A stretch of 64,000 bases of DNA from Sphingomonas sp. Leaf242 (lineage in GTDB: Bacteria > Pseudomonadota > Alphaproteobacteria > Sphingomonadales > Sphingomonadaceae). This document shows positions 51,618 through 60,192 of the stretch, in pieces (the stretch's first letter is position 1; each line of letters opens with the position of its first letter). Below the pieces are notes generated by a model that was given only the letters and a program-made list of their open reading frames with translations, made no database searches and had not been told where the DNA came from. The stretch covers positions 88,639-152,638 of the forward strand of contig NZ_LMLW01000012.1 in assembly GCF_001422045.1 (NCBI RefSeq). Direction: 5' to 3'. A program made the translations under genes and the position numbers.

Positions 51618-51622
51618 CCTAG
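50648..51622 (+). CDS. IS481-family transposase
   Basis: This 324-residue protein has an N-terminal HTH (SLSTLSRELGINPKTVAKWRKR) and an rve-type integrase core: the first Asp in GFFHMDIAEV, the second in ILTDNGIQF, and Glu in GQVERMNRTIKEATVKRFHY. The DDE triad is complete. The ATG at 50648 is normal. The last codons are GGA CTA AAC ACC TAG, and the TAG lies outside the insertion sequence, inside the CTAG target repeat at 51619-51622. The enzyme should therefore be functional only where the target supplies a stop. Confidence 0.93.
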   Translation: MEGSSLGQVRHGSATTTHAVRAAIQRSQASLSTLSRELGINPKTVAKWRKRATVEDLKTGPKAPHSTTLTEAEEAAVVAFRRHTLLPLDDCLYALQPSIPHLTRSALHRCLQRHGISRLPDIEGDKPNRQRFKRYPIGFFHMDIAEVQTAEGKLYLFVGIDRTSKFAVTHLVDKADRRTAWEFLEHLLKAVPYRIHTILTDNGIQFAEQPRNRNTAWSRQMRFDMICEANDIEHRLTKPNHPWTNGQVERMNRTIKEATVKRFHYESHEQLRVHLADFMAAYNFARRLKTLSGLTPYEYIAKIWTSEPDRFIIDPIHQMPGLNT

Positions 51623-51762
51623 CCATATGCATGGGCGAATATCGCGTCGCCCGGAGGAGGTATGGTGCGGGCGGTTTCGTAATCTACAGCAGTGCGCCGC
51701 CCCATAACTTTTCCAACGATGAAGACCCATCTGTCTGCTCTATCCGCGAAGTCCTGAGGCGA

Positions 51763-51788
51763 TTCTCAGTTTACCATCGCTTTTGAGA
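51763..51788 (+). repeat. 26-bp palindrome-like site, left copy
   Basis: TTCTCAGTTTACCATCGC followed by TTTTGAGA has TTCTCA and TGAGA at its ends, so it is an imperfect dyad. A near-copy with three mismatches in 26 bases occurs in the same orientation at 63801-63826, bracketing the metal block. It may be a recombinase site or a scar of transposition. Confidence 0.55.
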
Positions 51789-51807
51789 GTTGGTCAGTCG
51801 CTAGGCG

Positions 51808-52212
51808 CTACGCGGAAGGAGCAAGCGCTTCGATGATCCGGCAGTCGGCGACGGTGTTGCGGCTACAGGAATCTATCAGCGCGTCGAGTTCACCAGCAAG
51901 CGCAGTCAGGTCCGCAATCTTACGTCTAATCGCGTCGCGGTGTTGGTTAGCGACAACATCAACCGCGATGCAGGACTGATCGCGCCGATCGGCAAGCCCC
52001 ATCAACTCGCGTACCTGGTCGATCGAGAAGCCAAGATCGCGCGCACGCCGAATGAAGGACAGGCGGCGTAGATGCGCGTCCTCATAGGTCCGGTAGTTCC
52101 CCGCTGATCGTTCAGGCGCGGGCAGCAAGCCAATCTGCTCATAATAGCGGATCGTCTCGACCTTCGTGCCGGTGGCACCGGCCAGTTTTCCGATCGTCAG
52201 TTTTTCAGACAT
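51808..52212 (-). CDS. MerR-family heavy-metal regulator (ZntR/CadR-like)
   Basis: This 134-residue regulator has the MerR DNA-binding start (LTIGKLAGATGTKVETIRYYEQIGLL), a dimerisation helix, and a metal-binding C-terminus. Cys81 matches the conserved first ligand of divalent-metal MerR proteins, and Cys116 and Cys124 lie in the loop SCSRNTVADC. These three cysteines point to Zn, Cd, Pb or Co rather than Cu or Hg. Start ATG 52212 is used. It lies divergent from the CDF transporter and probably controls it and the downstream czc genes by twisting the 52218 promoter. Confidence 0.9.
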   Translation of the reverse strand: MSEKLTIGKLAGATGTKVETIRYYEQIGLLPAPERSAGNYRTYEDAHLRRLSFIRRARDLGFSIDQVRELMGLADRRDQSCIAVDVVANQHRDAIRRKIADLTALAGELDALIDSCSRNTVADCRIIEALAPSA

Positions 52213-52217
52213 AGCGC

Positions 52218-52250
52218 TTGACCCTCTAGCGACTAGAGGGTGCATATAGG
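52218..52250 (+). promoter_or_regulatory. MerR-type promoter/operator for the CDF gene
   Basis: TTGACC at 52218-52223 is the -35 element, and a CATATA/TATAGG element near 52243-52250 is the -10. Between them lies the dyad ACCCTCTAG-CGA-CTAGAGGGT. The long 19-21-base spacer with a central dyad is typical of MerR-activated promoters. Confidence 0.8.
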
Positions 52251-52281
52251 CTGTCAGATCGATTCTATCGAGGTGGCGAAC

Positions 52282-52944
52282 ATGGCCTGCACAAGCTGCG
52301 CGTCCGACAAGGCGGGTACTTTCAACGACCCCAAATGGCGCCGGGCGCTATGGATCGCACTCGCCATCAATGGTGGCATGTTCGTTATCGAGATACTTGC
52401 CGGCATCACGGGTGGATCGAAGGCGCTGCAAGCCGACGCGCTCGACTTTTTTGGCGATACCGCGAACTATGCAATCAGTCTTGGCGTTGCCGGAATGGCG
52501 ATAGCCTGGCGCGCACGCGCTGCGATGTTGAAGGGGGCGACGCTTGCTTTGCTAGGCGTCTATGTCCTGTTCGCGGCGGGATGGGGGGCGCTCCACGACG
52601 CAACGCCCCATGCCGAAATTATGGGCGTGGTCGGCATAGCAGCGTTGATCGCGAACCTTGTCGTCGCGGTCATGCTGTACCGCTTCCGAAGCGGTGATGC
52701 GAACATGAGGTCGGTATGGATTTGCTCGCGTAACGACGCGATCGGCAACATCGCCGTCGTGCTGGCCGCAGGCGGGGTGTTCGGCCTCAACAGCGCGTGG
52801 CCTGATCTTGCCGTCGCCGCCTTGATGGCTGTGTTGGGAATATCGGGCGGTGTTCAGATCATGCGGCAGGCACGCGCCGAAATGCGTAGCGAGCCCTCAC
52901 CCGCCCCCGCTACTTACCAGCGGTCGTTACATGGCAGTCGGTAA
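52282..52944 (+). CDS. Cation diffusion facilitator family transporter, short form
   Basis: This 220-residue protein has six hydrophobic spans and CDF metal-site residues in ADALDFFGDTANY and CSRNDAIGNIAVVL. It is shorter than typical CDF proteins (about 300) because the C-terminal cytoplasmic domain is missing. A Cys pair near the start (ACTSCASD) might bind metal. It lies directly under the MerR-type promoter. The likely substrates are Zn, Co or Cd. Confidence 0.88.
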   Translation: MACTSCASDKAGTFNDPKWRRALWIALAINGGMFVIEILAGITGGSKALQADALDFFGDTANYAISLGVAGMAIAWRARAAMLKGATLALLGVYVLFAAGWGALHDATPHAEIMGVVGIAALIANLVVAVMLYRFRSGDANMRSVWICSRNDAIGNIAVVLAAGGVFGLNSAWPDLAVAALMAVLGISGGVQIMRQARAEMRSEPSPAPATYQRSLHGSR

Positions 52945-52963
52945 GCTGCTAAGGCGCGGGCCG

Positions 52964-53299
52964 ATGCACCGCCTTTCCGCCCTGTTCCTCAGTTTCATGC
53001 TCGTGCTTATGCTCGGGCTTGGATCAGTTGCGCACGCGACCGAAGGCGTGACGTGCGTTGATACCACAGCGGTCAGCTCCCTCGATCATTGCGACGGCGA
53101 TGCCGACCAAGTGCCGGCAGACGCCGACAAGGCGTATCCTCACCATCATGGCGGTTGCCACGGCCATCATGTCGGCGTGCCGATCGCGTCCGATTCAACC
53201 GGACCAGCCAGCAGCGTTCGTATGACGGCATCGGTGTGGCGCAATGCGCCCAAGGCCCCGGTAGCGTCGGACCCAGCCCTACGCCCTCCCCAAGCCTGA
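52964..53299 (+). CDS. CzcI-like small His/Cys-rich protein
   Basis: This 111-residue protein begins MHRLSALFLSFMLVLMLGLG, a signal peptide, followed by VTCVDTTAV, SLDHCDGDADQV and a His cluster (YPHHHGGCHGHHVG). These features match the CzcI-type periplasmic proteins that precede czcCBA operons and influence their control. An in-frame start at 52931 would extend it by 11 residues. It sits 65 bases before czcC. Confidence 0.7.
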   Translation: MHRLSALFLSFMLVLMLGLGSVAHATEGVTCVDTTAVSSLDHCDGDADQVPADADKAYPHHHGGCHGHHVGVPIASDSTGPASSVRMTASVWRNAPKAPVASDPALRPPQA

Positions 53300-53364
53300 C
53301 CAACGCCTAATCCCGCCGGGAAAGCCCGTGCGGACGCCCAAGGTTCGTCAGGAGTCCATTACCC

Positions 53365-54630
53365 ATGCACCGTTTTATTGCGGCCTTATTGGCCGTGGCG
53401 TCGTGCGCGTCGATCGCGCAGGCGCAGTCAGCCGATCCCACATCGACCAGTCCCCCTCTCACCCTTGATCAGGCGCTTTCACTTGCCGGAGCGACCGCCC
53501 CCAGCCTTGAGGCTGCCACAGCAGGCGTCCGGGCAGCAGAGGCAGGCCGCACGGTTGCCGGCTACCGCCCTAACCCGTCGATCGTCGCCGAGACCGAGAA
53601 CATTGCCGGTAGCGGTCAATATCGCGGCCTTCGCAGCGCCGAGACAACGGCAGGCCTGGCACTACCGATCGAACTGGGTGGCAAACGATCGGCACGGATC
53701 GCCGTCGCGGATGCGATTGGTAATCGAGCGCGGATAGGCACGGCGTTGGCTGAGGCTGATCTACGGCTTGCCGTCACGCAGCTCTACATCGAGGCGACAG
53801 CAGCGGAGCGTCGGCTTGTGACCGCGCGCGAGCAGGCCGGCATCGCGCGCGAGGCATCGCGCGCAGCCGGCGTCCGCGTTCAGGCGGGTCGGGCATCACC
53901 GCTCGAACAGCAGCGCGCCGATGTATTGCGGATCAACGCGGAGACGGCTGTGGAGCGCGCAGAGCGGCTTGCTGAGGTCGCGCGTAGCAATCTTGCCCGA
54001 CGGATCGGCCAACCCCTCACGGGACCGTTGGACTTGGCGTGGTTCGGCCGTGTCGAGGGCCTTGGTCCAGCGCGGCCGATCGAGACCACCGGGACGCTGG
54101 CGTTGGCGGCCACACGCGCGGACGTGACAACGGCAGAGGCACAGGTGCGGCTTGCCAGGTCGCAGCGCATTCCCGACGTGACACTCAGCGCCAGCGCACG
54201 CCGGCTTGAGGCTACGAACGACGTGGCAGCAGTGTTCGGGCTGTCGATCCCGTTCCCGCTGTTCAACAACGGCAGGGCGGCAGTGGCGCAGGCGCGGGCG
54301 CAGACCGATCAGGCGCAGGCGCTACGTCGCGTGGCCGAGCTGGATACCGCGCAGGATATCGCAAGCGCACAGGCGAACGTCGCGAATGCCGCAACGACCG
54401 CTCGCAACGCGAGCGGGCCGGCATTGGCATCAGCAAGCGAAGCCGCTCGGATTGCCCGGATCGGCTACCGGGAGGGCAAGTTCGGTCAGCTCGATTTGCT
54501 CGATGCCGAACGTACCCTGTCCGAAACACGAACCGCCGCGATCGATGCGCTCGCCACCTATCACGACGCCAAGGCACGCCTCGAACGGCTTGTTGCCGCA
54601 GCGCCCTCGACCGAGGAAACCAATCAATGA
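53365..54630 (+). CDS. czcC: TolC-family outer-membrane efflux protein (CzcC-like)
   Basis: This 421-residue protein has a signal peptide (ASCASIAQAQ) and repeated helical hairpins of outer-membrane efflux proteins (PLTLDQALSLAGATAPSLEAA, RPNPSIVAETENIAGSGQYRG, YREGKFGQLDLLDAERTLSETRTAAIDALATYHDAKARLERLV). With CzcB and CzcA it would form a tripartite metal exporter. The stop codon overlaps the czcB start by four bases. Confidence 0.9.
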   Translation: MHRFIAALLAVASCASIAQAQSADPTSTSPPLTLDQALSLAGATAPSLEAATAGVRAAEAGRTVAGYRPNPSIVAETENIAGSGQYRGLRSAETTAGLALPIELGGKRSARIAVADAIGNRARIGTALAEADLRLAVTQLYIEATAAERRLVTAREQAGIAREASRAAGVRVQAGRASPLEQQRADVLRINAETAVERAERLAEVARSNLARRIGQPLTGPLDLAWFGRVEGLGPARPIETTGTLALAATRADVTTAEAQVRLARSQRIPDVTLSASARRLEATNDVAAVFGLSIPFPLFNNGRAAVAQARAQTDQAQALRRVAELDTAQDIASAQANVANAATTARNASGPALASASEAARIARIGYREGKFGQLDLLDAERTLSETRTAAIDALATYHDAKARLERLVAAAPSTEETNQ

Positions 54631-55796
54631 CGAAGATCATCATACGGGCGCTCGCGCCTGTGACCCTGGCTATCCTCCTTGCCGGGTGCGGCGGGGGTGG
54701 CAACAGCGAGGCCGGTGAGAAAGCCGGAGCCGAAAAGACCGAAGGTGCCGAGGCCGGCGAAGCGAAGGAGGGTCCGAAGGATATCGTCACCCTGTCCGCG
54801 CAGCAGATCGCGGATGCGGGGATAGAGGTCACACGGCCCACAGTAGGCGGCGTGGCCGGAGCGATCGAGCTATCGGCAACGATCGAGGGTGATCCTCAAG
54901 GGGTGCAGGTTGTATCCACCTCCGTAGGCGGTCGGCTTGTTTCCCTCACCCGCAATCTCGGGCAGTCAGTCAGCCGGGGCGACCCGCTGGCTATCATCGA
55001 GAGCCGGGAAGCGGCATCACTGAAAGCCGAGGTAGAAGCCGCGCGCGCGCGTTCCGCACTCGCCCAATCGAACCTTCGCCGCGAACAGCGCCTGTTCGCC
55101 GAACGCGTTTCGCCGGAACAGGATCTAGTCGCAGCGCGGACGGCCGCGACGGAGGCCAGCATTGCGCTTCGCCTCGCGCAGCAGCAGTTGTCGGCGACGG
55201 GCAGCGGAGGCGGTGCGCTCAACCGCATCGCGGTTCGCTCGCCCATCGCCGGCCAGGTCATCGCGAGATCCGCTACACTCGGGCAGGCGGTCGCGGCCGA
55301 TGCAGAGCTGTTCCGCGTCGCGAACCTGTCGAAGGTCACTGTCACCACCTCACTCGTCCCCACCGATGCCGGCCGGGTGAAACCCGGCGTGCGTGTCGAA
55401 GTGACGGCACCGGGGCGGCGTCAGAAGGGGCGCGTCACGTTCGTATCCCCCATTCTGGACGAGACGACCCGATTGGTGCCGGTGATTGCCACCCTCGACA
55501 ACGCCGGCAGCACATGGCGCGTTGGTGAGACGGTCAACGTATCGATCCTCGTTCCTGCGACCGGGGACCGCACCGTCGCCGTGCCATCGGCCGCAGTGCA
55601 GATGATCGAGGACAAGTCGTTTGTGTTCGTCCGCACTGCGACAGGTTTCCGGGCAATTCCGGTGACGCTTGGTCGCACCAACGGCGGACAGGTCACCGTA
55701 ACGGCGGGCCTTACGGGATCAGAGCGCATCGCTTCCACAAACAGCTTCACGCTCAAGGCCGAACTCGGCAAGGGTGCGGGCGGGGATGAGGACTGA
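54627..55796 (+). CDS. czcB: RND efflux periplasmic adaptor (CzcB-like), lipoprotein
   Basis: This 389-residue protein has a lipobox (LLAGC, Cys near residue 21), so it is tethered to the inner membrane. A Glu/Gly/Ala-rich linker follows. Lipoyl/barrel-sandwich halves (QVVSTSVGGRLVSLTRNLGQSVSRGDPLAIIES and NRIAVRSPIAGQVIARSATLGQAV) surround a coiled-coil hairpin, and a beta-barrel follows. It joins CzcA to CzcC. It ends four bases before czcA. Confidence 0.9.
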   Translation: MTKIIIRALAPVTLAILLAGCGGGGNSEAGEKAGAEKTEGAEAGEAKEGPKDIVTLSAQQIADAGIEVTRPTVGGVAGAIELSATIEGDPQGVQVVSTSVGGRLVSLTRNLGQSVSRGDPLAIIESREAASLKAEVEAARARSALAQSNLRREQRLFAERVSPEQDLVAARTAATEASIALRLAQQQLSATGSGGGALNRIAVRSPIAGQVIARSATLGQAVAADAELFRVANLSKVTVTTSLVPTDAGRVKPGVRVEVTAPGRRQKGRVTFVSPILDETTRLVPVIATLDNAGSTWRVGETVNVSILVPATGDRTVAVPSAAVQMIEDKSFVFVRTATGFRAIPVTLGRTNGGQVTVTAGLTGSERIASTNSFTLKAELGKGAGGDED

Positions 55797-55799
55797 GCC

Positions 55800-58700
55800 A
55801 TGATCGGTCGCATCGTCACCCTCTCCGTCGAGAAGCGCTGGCTCGTCCTGCTTCTCACCATCGCGGCTGCATTGCTCGGGATTGGCGCGCTGCGTCAGCT
55901 TCCGATCGACGCCGTACCCGACATCACCAACAACCAGGTGCAGATCAATGTCGTTGCTCCTGCCCTCTCCCCCGATCAGATCGAGAAGCAGGTTGCGTTC
56001 ACGGTCGAAACCGCGCTCGCGGGCATTCCCGGCCTTGAATATACCCGCTCGCTAAGCCGCAATGGCTTTGCCCAGATCACAGCAGTTTTCGGTGAAAAGA
56101 CCGATATCTACTTTGCGCGGGCGCAGGTCGCGGAACGCCTGCGAACCGCAGAGGAAGACCTTCCGGAAGGCGTGAATCCCGAGATGGGGCCGATCGCCAC
56201 AGGCCTGGGCGATATCTTCATGTGGACCGTCGAATACCGCGAACTGGATCAGGTCCATCACCGCAACGGCGAACCCGGCCTGCAACGCGATGCCAGCTAT
56301 ATCACCCCCGAGGGGGATCACCTCGTCAGCGACGCCGACAAGGCGACCTACCTGCGCACGGTGCAGGACTGGATCGTCACGCCGCAGCTGAAAAGCACGG
56401 CCGGGCTTGCTGGTGTCGACTCCCTTGGTGGCTACACCAAGGAATATCTCGTCGTTCCGGACATACAGCGCATGGCGGCAATGCGGCTGACGCTTCAGGA
56501 TCTCACCACCGCTCTTCAGCGCAGCAATACCAGCGCGGGTGCTGGCGTGGTCAACCGCAACGGCGAAGGGTTGGCGGTTCGATCGGATGGGCGTGTCCGC
56601 AACGCCGACGAGCTGGCCCGTACCGTCGTTGCCACCCGCGAGAGCGTTCCAATACTGCTCAACCAGATTGCGACCGTTCGCACCGGGCAGGCGCTACGCA
56701 TGGGATCGGCATCGGAAAACGGTCATGAGGTTGTCGTCGGGACCGCAGTCATGCGGATCGGGGAGAATAGCCGCACGGTGTCGACGGGCGTTGCCGAACG
56801 GCTGACGCAGATCGGCCGCTCGTTGCCGGTCGATGTTGTCGTGAAGCCGGTTATGAACCGGACCGAGCTGGTGAACTCCACGATTTCGACGGTTGCCCGC
56901 AACCTTGCCGAAGGTGCGGTGCTGGTGATCGTCGTTCTGTTTGCGCTGCTTGGCAATTTCCGCGCGGCGCTGATCGCGGCCTGCGTCATTCCGATCACGA
57001 TGCTGCTGACCAGCATCGGCATGTTGAAGGCGGGCGTTTCGGCCAATCTTATGAGCCTTGGCGCGCTCGACTTTGGTCTGATCGTGGATGGCGCAGTCAT
57101 TATCGTGGAGAATGCATTACGGCGTTTGGGCGAGGCGCAGCATGGTCGGGGTGACGTGCTGACGATCGAGCAACGTCTCGGGATTGTCGCGGCATCGGCG
57201 CGCGAGATGATCCGGCCATCGGTGTACGGGCAGGCTATCATCATCCTTGTCTATGCGCCGTTGCTCACCTTCACGGGTGTCGAAGGCAAGATGTTCGAGC
57301 CGATGGCGCTGACAGTCATCATCGCTCTGGTGTTCGCCTTCATCCTGTCGCTGACATTTATACCGGCAGCGATTGCGATCTGGCTCAGCAAGCGGGTTGA
57401 GGAAAAGGAAAGCCGCGTCGTCACGTTCCTCCGGCAGCGCTATGAGCCGGGACTCGATGCGGCAATGCGCCGGCCCACCCTCACCATCGGCGTCGCGATC
57501 GGCGCGTTGGCGCTTGCCGGTGCCGCTTTCACGACATTGGGGCAGGAGTTCTTGCCGCAGCTCGATGAGGGCAACATCCTCGTGCAGGCGGTCCGCATCC
57601 CGGGCACATCGGTCGATCAGAGCCAGGCGATGCAATTCCAGGTGGAAAAGGCACTCGCCAAGGCCCCTGAGGTCCGCTTCGCCTTCTCGCGTACCGGCAC
57701 GTCCGAAATCGCATCGGACCCGATGCCGCCTAACGCGACCGACACCTTCGTCATCTTGAAGCCGAAGCAGGAGTGGCCTGACCCCGGCCTGTCCAAGGAA
57801 GAGCTGGTGGAGCGGCTGGAAAAGCGCCTCTCCACCCTGCCGGGCAACGCCTATGAGATCACTCAGCCGATCCAGATGCGGTTCAACGAGCTGATTGCAG
57901 GCGTGCGCGGCGATATCGCCATCAAGGTCTTTGGCGACGACTTTGGCGAGATGAACGCGACCGCAGATCGGATCGCCGGCATCCTGCGAAAGACGCGGGG
58001 TGCAGCAGACGTGCGGGTTGAGCAAACCGAAGGCTTGCCGATGCTCGATATCCGGCCGAACCGCACTGCCATGTCCCGCGTCGGCGTGACGGCGGGTGAC
58101 GTGCAGGACACGGTTGCCGCAGCCATTGGCGGCCGACAGGCTGGCGTGATCTTTGAAGGCGATCGTCGCTTCCCCGTCGTAATCCGGATGGCGGAAAGCT
58201 CACGATCCGATCTGACGGCGGTTGCTCAGGTCCCGGTACCGACCGGCAGTGGCGGCTTCGTACCGTTATCGACTGTGGCGGATATCGCCGTGGTCGATGG
58301 TCCCAACCAGATCAGTCGCGAGAACGGCAAGCGGCGTGTCGTGGTGCAGGCCAACGTGCGCGATCGAGACGTGGCCGGTGTCGTGGCCGATGCCCGGTCA
58401 GCCATCGACGCTCAGGTGAAATTGCCGCCCGGCACGTACCTCGAATGGGGCGGTCAGTTCGAGAACCTGGCATCCGCCCGCGATCGGCTCAGCGTTGTGG
58501 TGCCGATCTGCTTCGTGGTCATCATGTTCCTGCTCTACGGCGCGCTTGGCTCCGTCAGGGATGCGCTGATCGTGTTCACCGGCGTTCCGCTGGCGCTGGT
58601 CGGAGGCATCCTTGCGCTGGTGCTAAGAGGTATGCCGTTCTCCATTTCCGCGGCAGTCGGCTTCATCGCGCTATCAGGTGTCGCGGTCCTCAACGGGCTG

Positions 58701-59033
58701 GTCATGGTGTCGTCCATCCATGATCTGATGCGGCAAGGCATGGATCGTGCGGTAGCGGCGCATCAAGGCGCTTTGGCGCGGCTCCGGCCGGTTGCGATGA
58801 CGGCGCTCGTTGCGTCGCTTGGCTTCGTGCCGATGGCACTTGGGCATGGGGCTGGAGCCGAGGTGCAAAAGCCGCTGGCGACCGTCGTGATTGGTGGCCT
58901 GATATCTGCAACCTTGCTCACCTTGTTCGTGCTGCCCACGCTCTACGCTCGTTTCGGACGGCTCGAGCTGCCAGCCCCATCAGGGGGACACATCGAACTG
59001 CCGCCTTTGGTTCATGATAGCGTGAGGGCTTAA
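55800..59033 (+). CDS. czcA: Heavy-metal efflux RND transporter (CzcA-like)
   Basis: This 1077-residue proton-driven pump has twelve spans and two large periplasmic loops. The heavy-metal RND signature appears as LGALDFGLIVDGAVIIVENALRRLGEA, with Asp residues in span 4 used for proton relay. NGLVMVSSIHDLMRQGMDRAVAAHQGALARLRPVAMTALVASLGFVPMAL is the matching second-half motif. Together with czcC and czcB it likely exports Zn, Co and Cd. The C-terminal tail is short. Residue-level substrate assignment is not possible here. Confidence 0.93.
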   Translation: MIGRIVTLSVEKRWLVLLLTIAAALLGIGALRQLPIDAVPDITNNQVQINVVAPALSPDQIEKQVAFTVETALAGIPGLEYTRSLSRNGFAQITAVFGEKTDIYFARAQVAERLRTAEEDLPEGVNPEMGPIATGLGDIFMWTVEYRELDQVHHRNGEPGLQRDASYITPEGDHLVSDADKATYLRTVQDWIVTPQLKSTAGLAGVDSLGGYTKEYLVVPDIQRMAAMRLTLQDLTTALQRSNTSAGAGVVNRNGEGLAVRSDGRVRNADELARTVVATRESVPILLNQIATVRTGQALRMGSASENGHEVVVGTAVMRIGENSRTVSTGVAERLTQIGRSLPVDVVVKPVMNRTELVNSTISTVARNLAEGAVLVIVVLFALLGNFRAALIAACVIPITMLLTSIGMLKAGVSANLMSLGALDFGLIVDGAVIIVENALRRLGEAQHGRGDVLTIEQRLGIVAASAREMIRPSVYGQAIIILVYAPLLTFTGVEGKMFEPMALTVIIALVFAFILSLTFIPAAIAIWLSKRVEEKESRVVTFLRQRYEPGLDAAMRRPTLTIGVAIGALALAGAAFTTLGQEFLPQLDEGNILVQAVRIPGTSVDQSQAMQFQVEKALAKAPEVRFAFSRTGTSEIASDPMPPNATDTFVILKPKQEWPDPGLSKEELVERLEKRLSTLPGNAYEITQPIQMRFNELIAGVRGDIAIKVFGDDFGEMNATADRIAGILRKTRGAADVRVEQTEGLPMLDIRPNRTAMSRVGVTAGDVQDTVAAAIGGRQAGVIFEGDRRFPVVIRMAESSRSDLTAVAQVPVPTGSGGFVPLSTVADIAVVDGPNQISRENGKRRVVVQANVRDRDVAGVVADARSAIDAQVKLPPGTYLEWGGQFENLASARDRLSVVVPICFVVIMFLLYGALGSVRDALIVFTGVPLALVGGILALVLRGMPFSISAAVGFIALSGVAVLNGLVMVSSIHDLMRQGMDRAVAAHQGALARLRPVAMTALVASLGFVPMALGHGAGAEVQKPLATVVIGGLISATLLTLFVLPTLYARFGRLELPAPSGGHIELPPLVHDSVRA

Positions 59034-59036
59034 GCT

Positions 59037-59723
59037 ATGCAGGCCGTTGCCTTTACGCTCATTCCCGTCGTCGCCGTACTGATCGGCTCGCTATTCGCGG
59101 TATCGAGACGGCCAAGCGATGCCTTCGTAAGCGCTATGCAGCACTTGGCGGCAGGCGTCGTGTTCGCCGCAGCGGCAGCCGAGATCCTGCCCCAGGTGAT
59201 GCACGAAGGTTCACCAATCGCGACATTCACAGGCGGCGCGCTTGGCATAGTCGTGATGCTGTCACTCAAAGCTCTTGAGGGTCGCGCCAGTGGACCGATC
59301 GCTATGCTCGGGGCAGTTGCAGTCGATATCCTGATCGACGGGCTTGTTCTCGGGCTGGCGTTCGTCGCTGGCGGGAAGGCCGGCGTGTTGCTGACGATCG
59401 CGTTGACGCTGGAGGTGCTGTTTCTCGGACTGACCGTGACGACCGAGTTGGGTGAGACGATCAAGTCCAAGGCACGTATCATCGGGATTACGATGGGGAT
59501 CGCGTTGTTGCTGCCGATCGGTGCGGCGATAGCGACGCCCGTTGCGACGTTTCCGGCCGTCGTCATCGCCGGGTTTCTCAGTTTCGGTCTGATGGCGCTG
59601 CTCTACCTCGTGACGGAGGAGCTATTGGTCGAGGCGCACGAGAAGCCTGACACCCCGCTTATCAGCGCGATGTTCTTCATCGGGTTTCTGGGATTGCTCC
59701 TGATTGAGGAGGTATTGGGCTGA
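59037..59723 (+). CDS. ZIP-family metal transporter-like protein
   Basis: This 228-residue protein has seven to eight spans with ZIP-like features: MQHLAAGVVFAAAAAEILPQV (span with His) and AVDILIDGLVLGLAFVAGG, which aligns with the ZIP HNxxDG-type metal site though the His is replaced. It follows czcA after three bases and is in the same operon. Loss of some ligands suggests a changed substrate or direction. The next gene overlaps its stop. Confidence 0.8.
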   Translation: MQAVAFTLIPVVAVLIGSLFAVSRRPSDAFVSAMQHLAAGVVFAAAAAEILPQVMHEGSPIATFTGGALGIVVMLSLKALEGRASGPIAMLGAVAVDILIDGLVLGLAFVAGGKAGVLLTIALTLEVLFLGLTVTTELGETIKSKARIIGITMGIALLLPIGAAIATPVATFPAVVIAGFLSFGLMALLYLVTEELLVEAHEKPDTPLISAMFFIGFLGLLLIEEVLG

Positions 59724-59932
59724 CCGCTCGACGTGGAACGTCCTGGACCGATGATGATGACGCCGAGCTTCGTCGGCGTATCGAGGCCAGGCAGACGCTG
59801 GCGGTAATCGCGCGCGAGATGGGACGAACGATGGATGCGGTTCGGGGAAGAGCCTCAACCCTGAGGGTAACTCTCCGCTCGACGCAGCGACCGTGGCGGG
59901 ACGGCGTGCCGCGCCGAGTAGACGTAGACTAG
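59720..59932 (+). CDS. Small Myb/SANT-like DNA-binding protein, probable CTG start
   Basis: The frame reads LTARRGTSWTDDDDAELRRR then IEARQTLAVIAREMGRTMDA and VRGRASTLRVTLRS, 70 residues in all. This is a three-helix SANT/Myb-like fold of the kind seen in several small Sphingomonad proteins. No ATG, GTG or TTG starts it: the only good start is CTG 59720, eight bases after GAGGAGG and overlapping the ZIP stop (CTGA). ATT 59714 is the alternative but too close to the ribosome site. It may regulate this metal operon. Confidence 0.6.
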   Translation: MTARRGTSWTDDDDAELRRRIEARQTLAVIAREMGRTMDAVRGRASTLRVTLRSTQRPWRDGVPRRVDVD

Positions 59933-59935
59933 AAA

Positions 59936-59959
59936 ATAGGGGCGGTTGCCCGCCCCTAT
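59936..59959. terminator. Bidirectional hairpin between convergent genes
   Basis: ATAGGGGCGG and CCGCCCCTAT pair perfectly around four bases. It lies between the end of the small Myb-like gene and the end of the Cys-rich gene, where either strand could end transcription. Confidence 0.75.
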
Positions 59960-59966
59960 CCATCCT

Positions 59967-60155
59967 TTAGCCGTGCTTCATGCCGCCCTTAGCATGATCG
60001 CAGCAGTCAGCAGCCTTGGCTTTTGCGCCATCCTTGCAGCAGTCCGCACCGTCCTTGCAGCACGCCATGTCGGCGCAGCAATTGGCGACAGCGGCGAATG
60101 CGCCAGTCGACAGGGTGAGGGCGAAGGCAGCGCTGATGAGCTTGAACTTGGTCAT
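59967..60155 (-). CDS. Small secreted protein with four Cys-Cys pairs
   Basis: This 62-residue protein has a signal peptide (SAAFALTLSTGAFAAVA) and then four CC pairs at residues 26-27, 32-33, 39-40 and 51-52 (NCCADMACCKDGADCC), with a His-rich end. Eight cysteines in 37 mature residues strongly suggest binding of soft metals in the periplasm. No named family was recognised. It is convergent with the metal-export operon. Confidence 0.85.
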   Translation of the reverse strand: MTKFKLISAAFALTLSTGAFAAVANCCADMACCKDGADCCKDGAKAKAADCCDHAKGGMKHG

Positions 60156-60192
60156 GATATTCTCCGAAATTTACGTGTGATGGTGTTCGACG

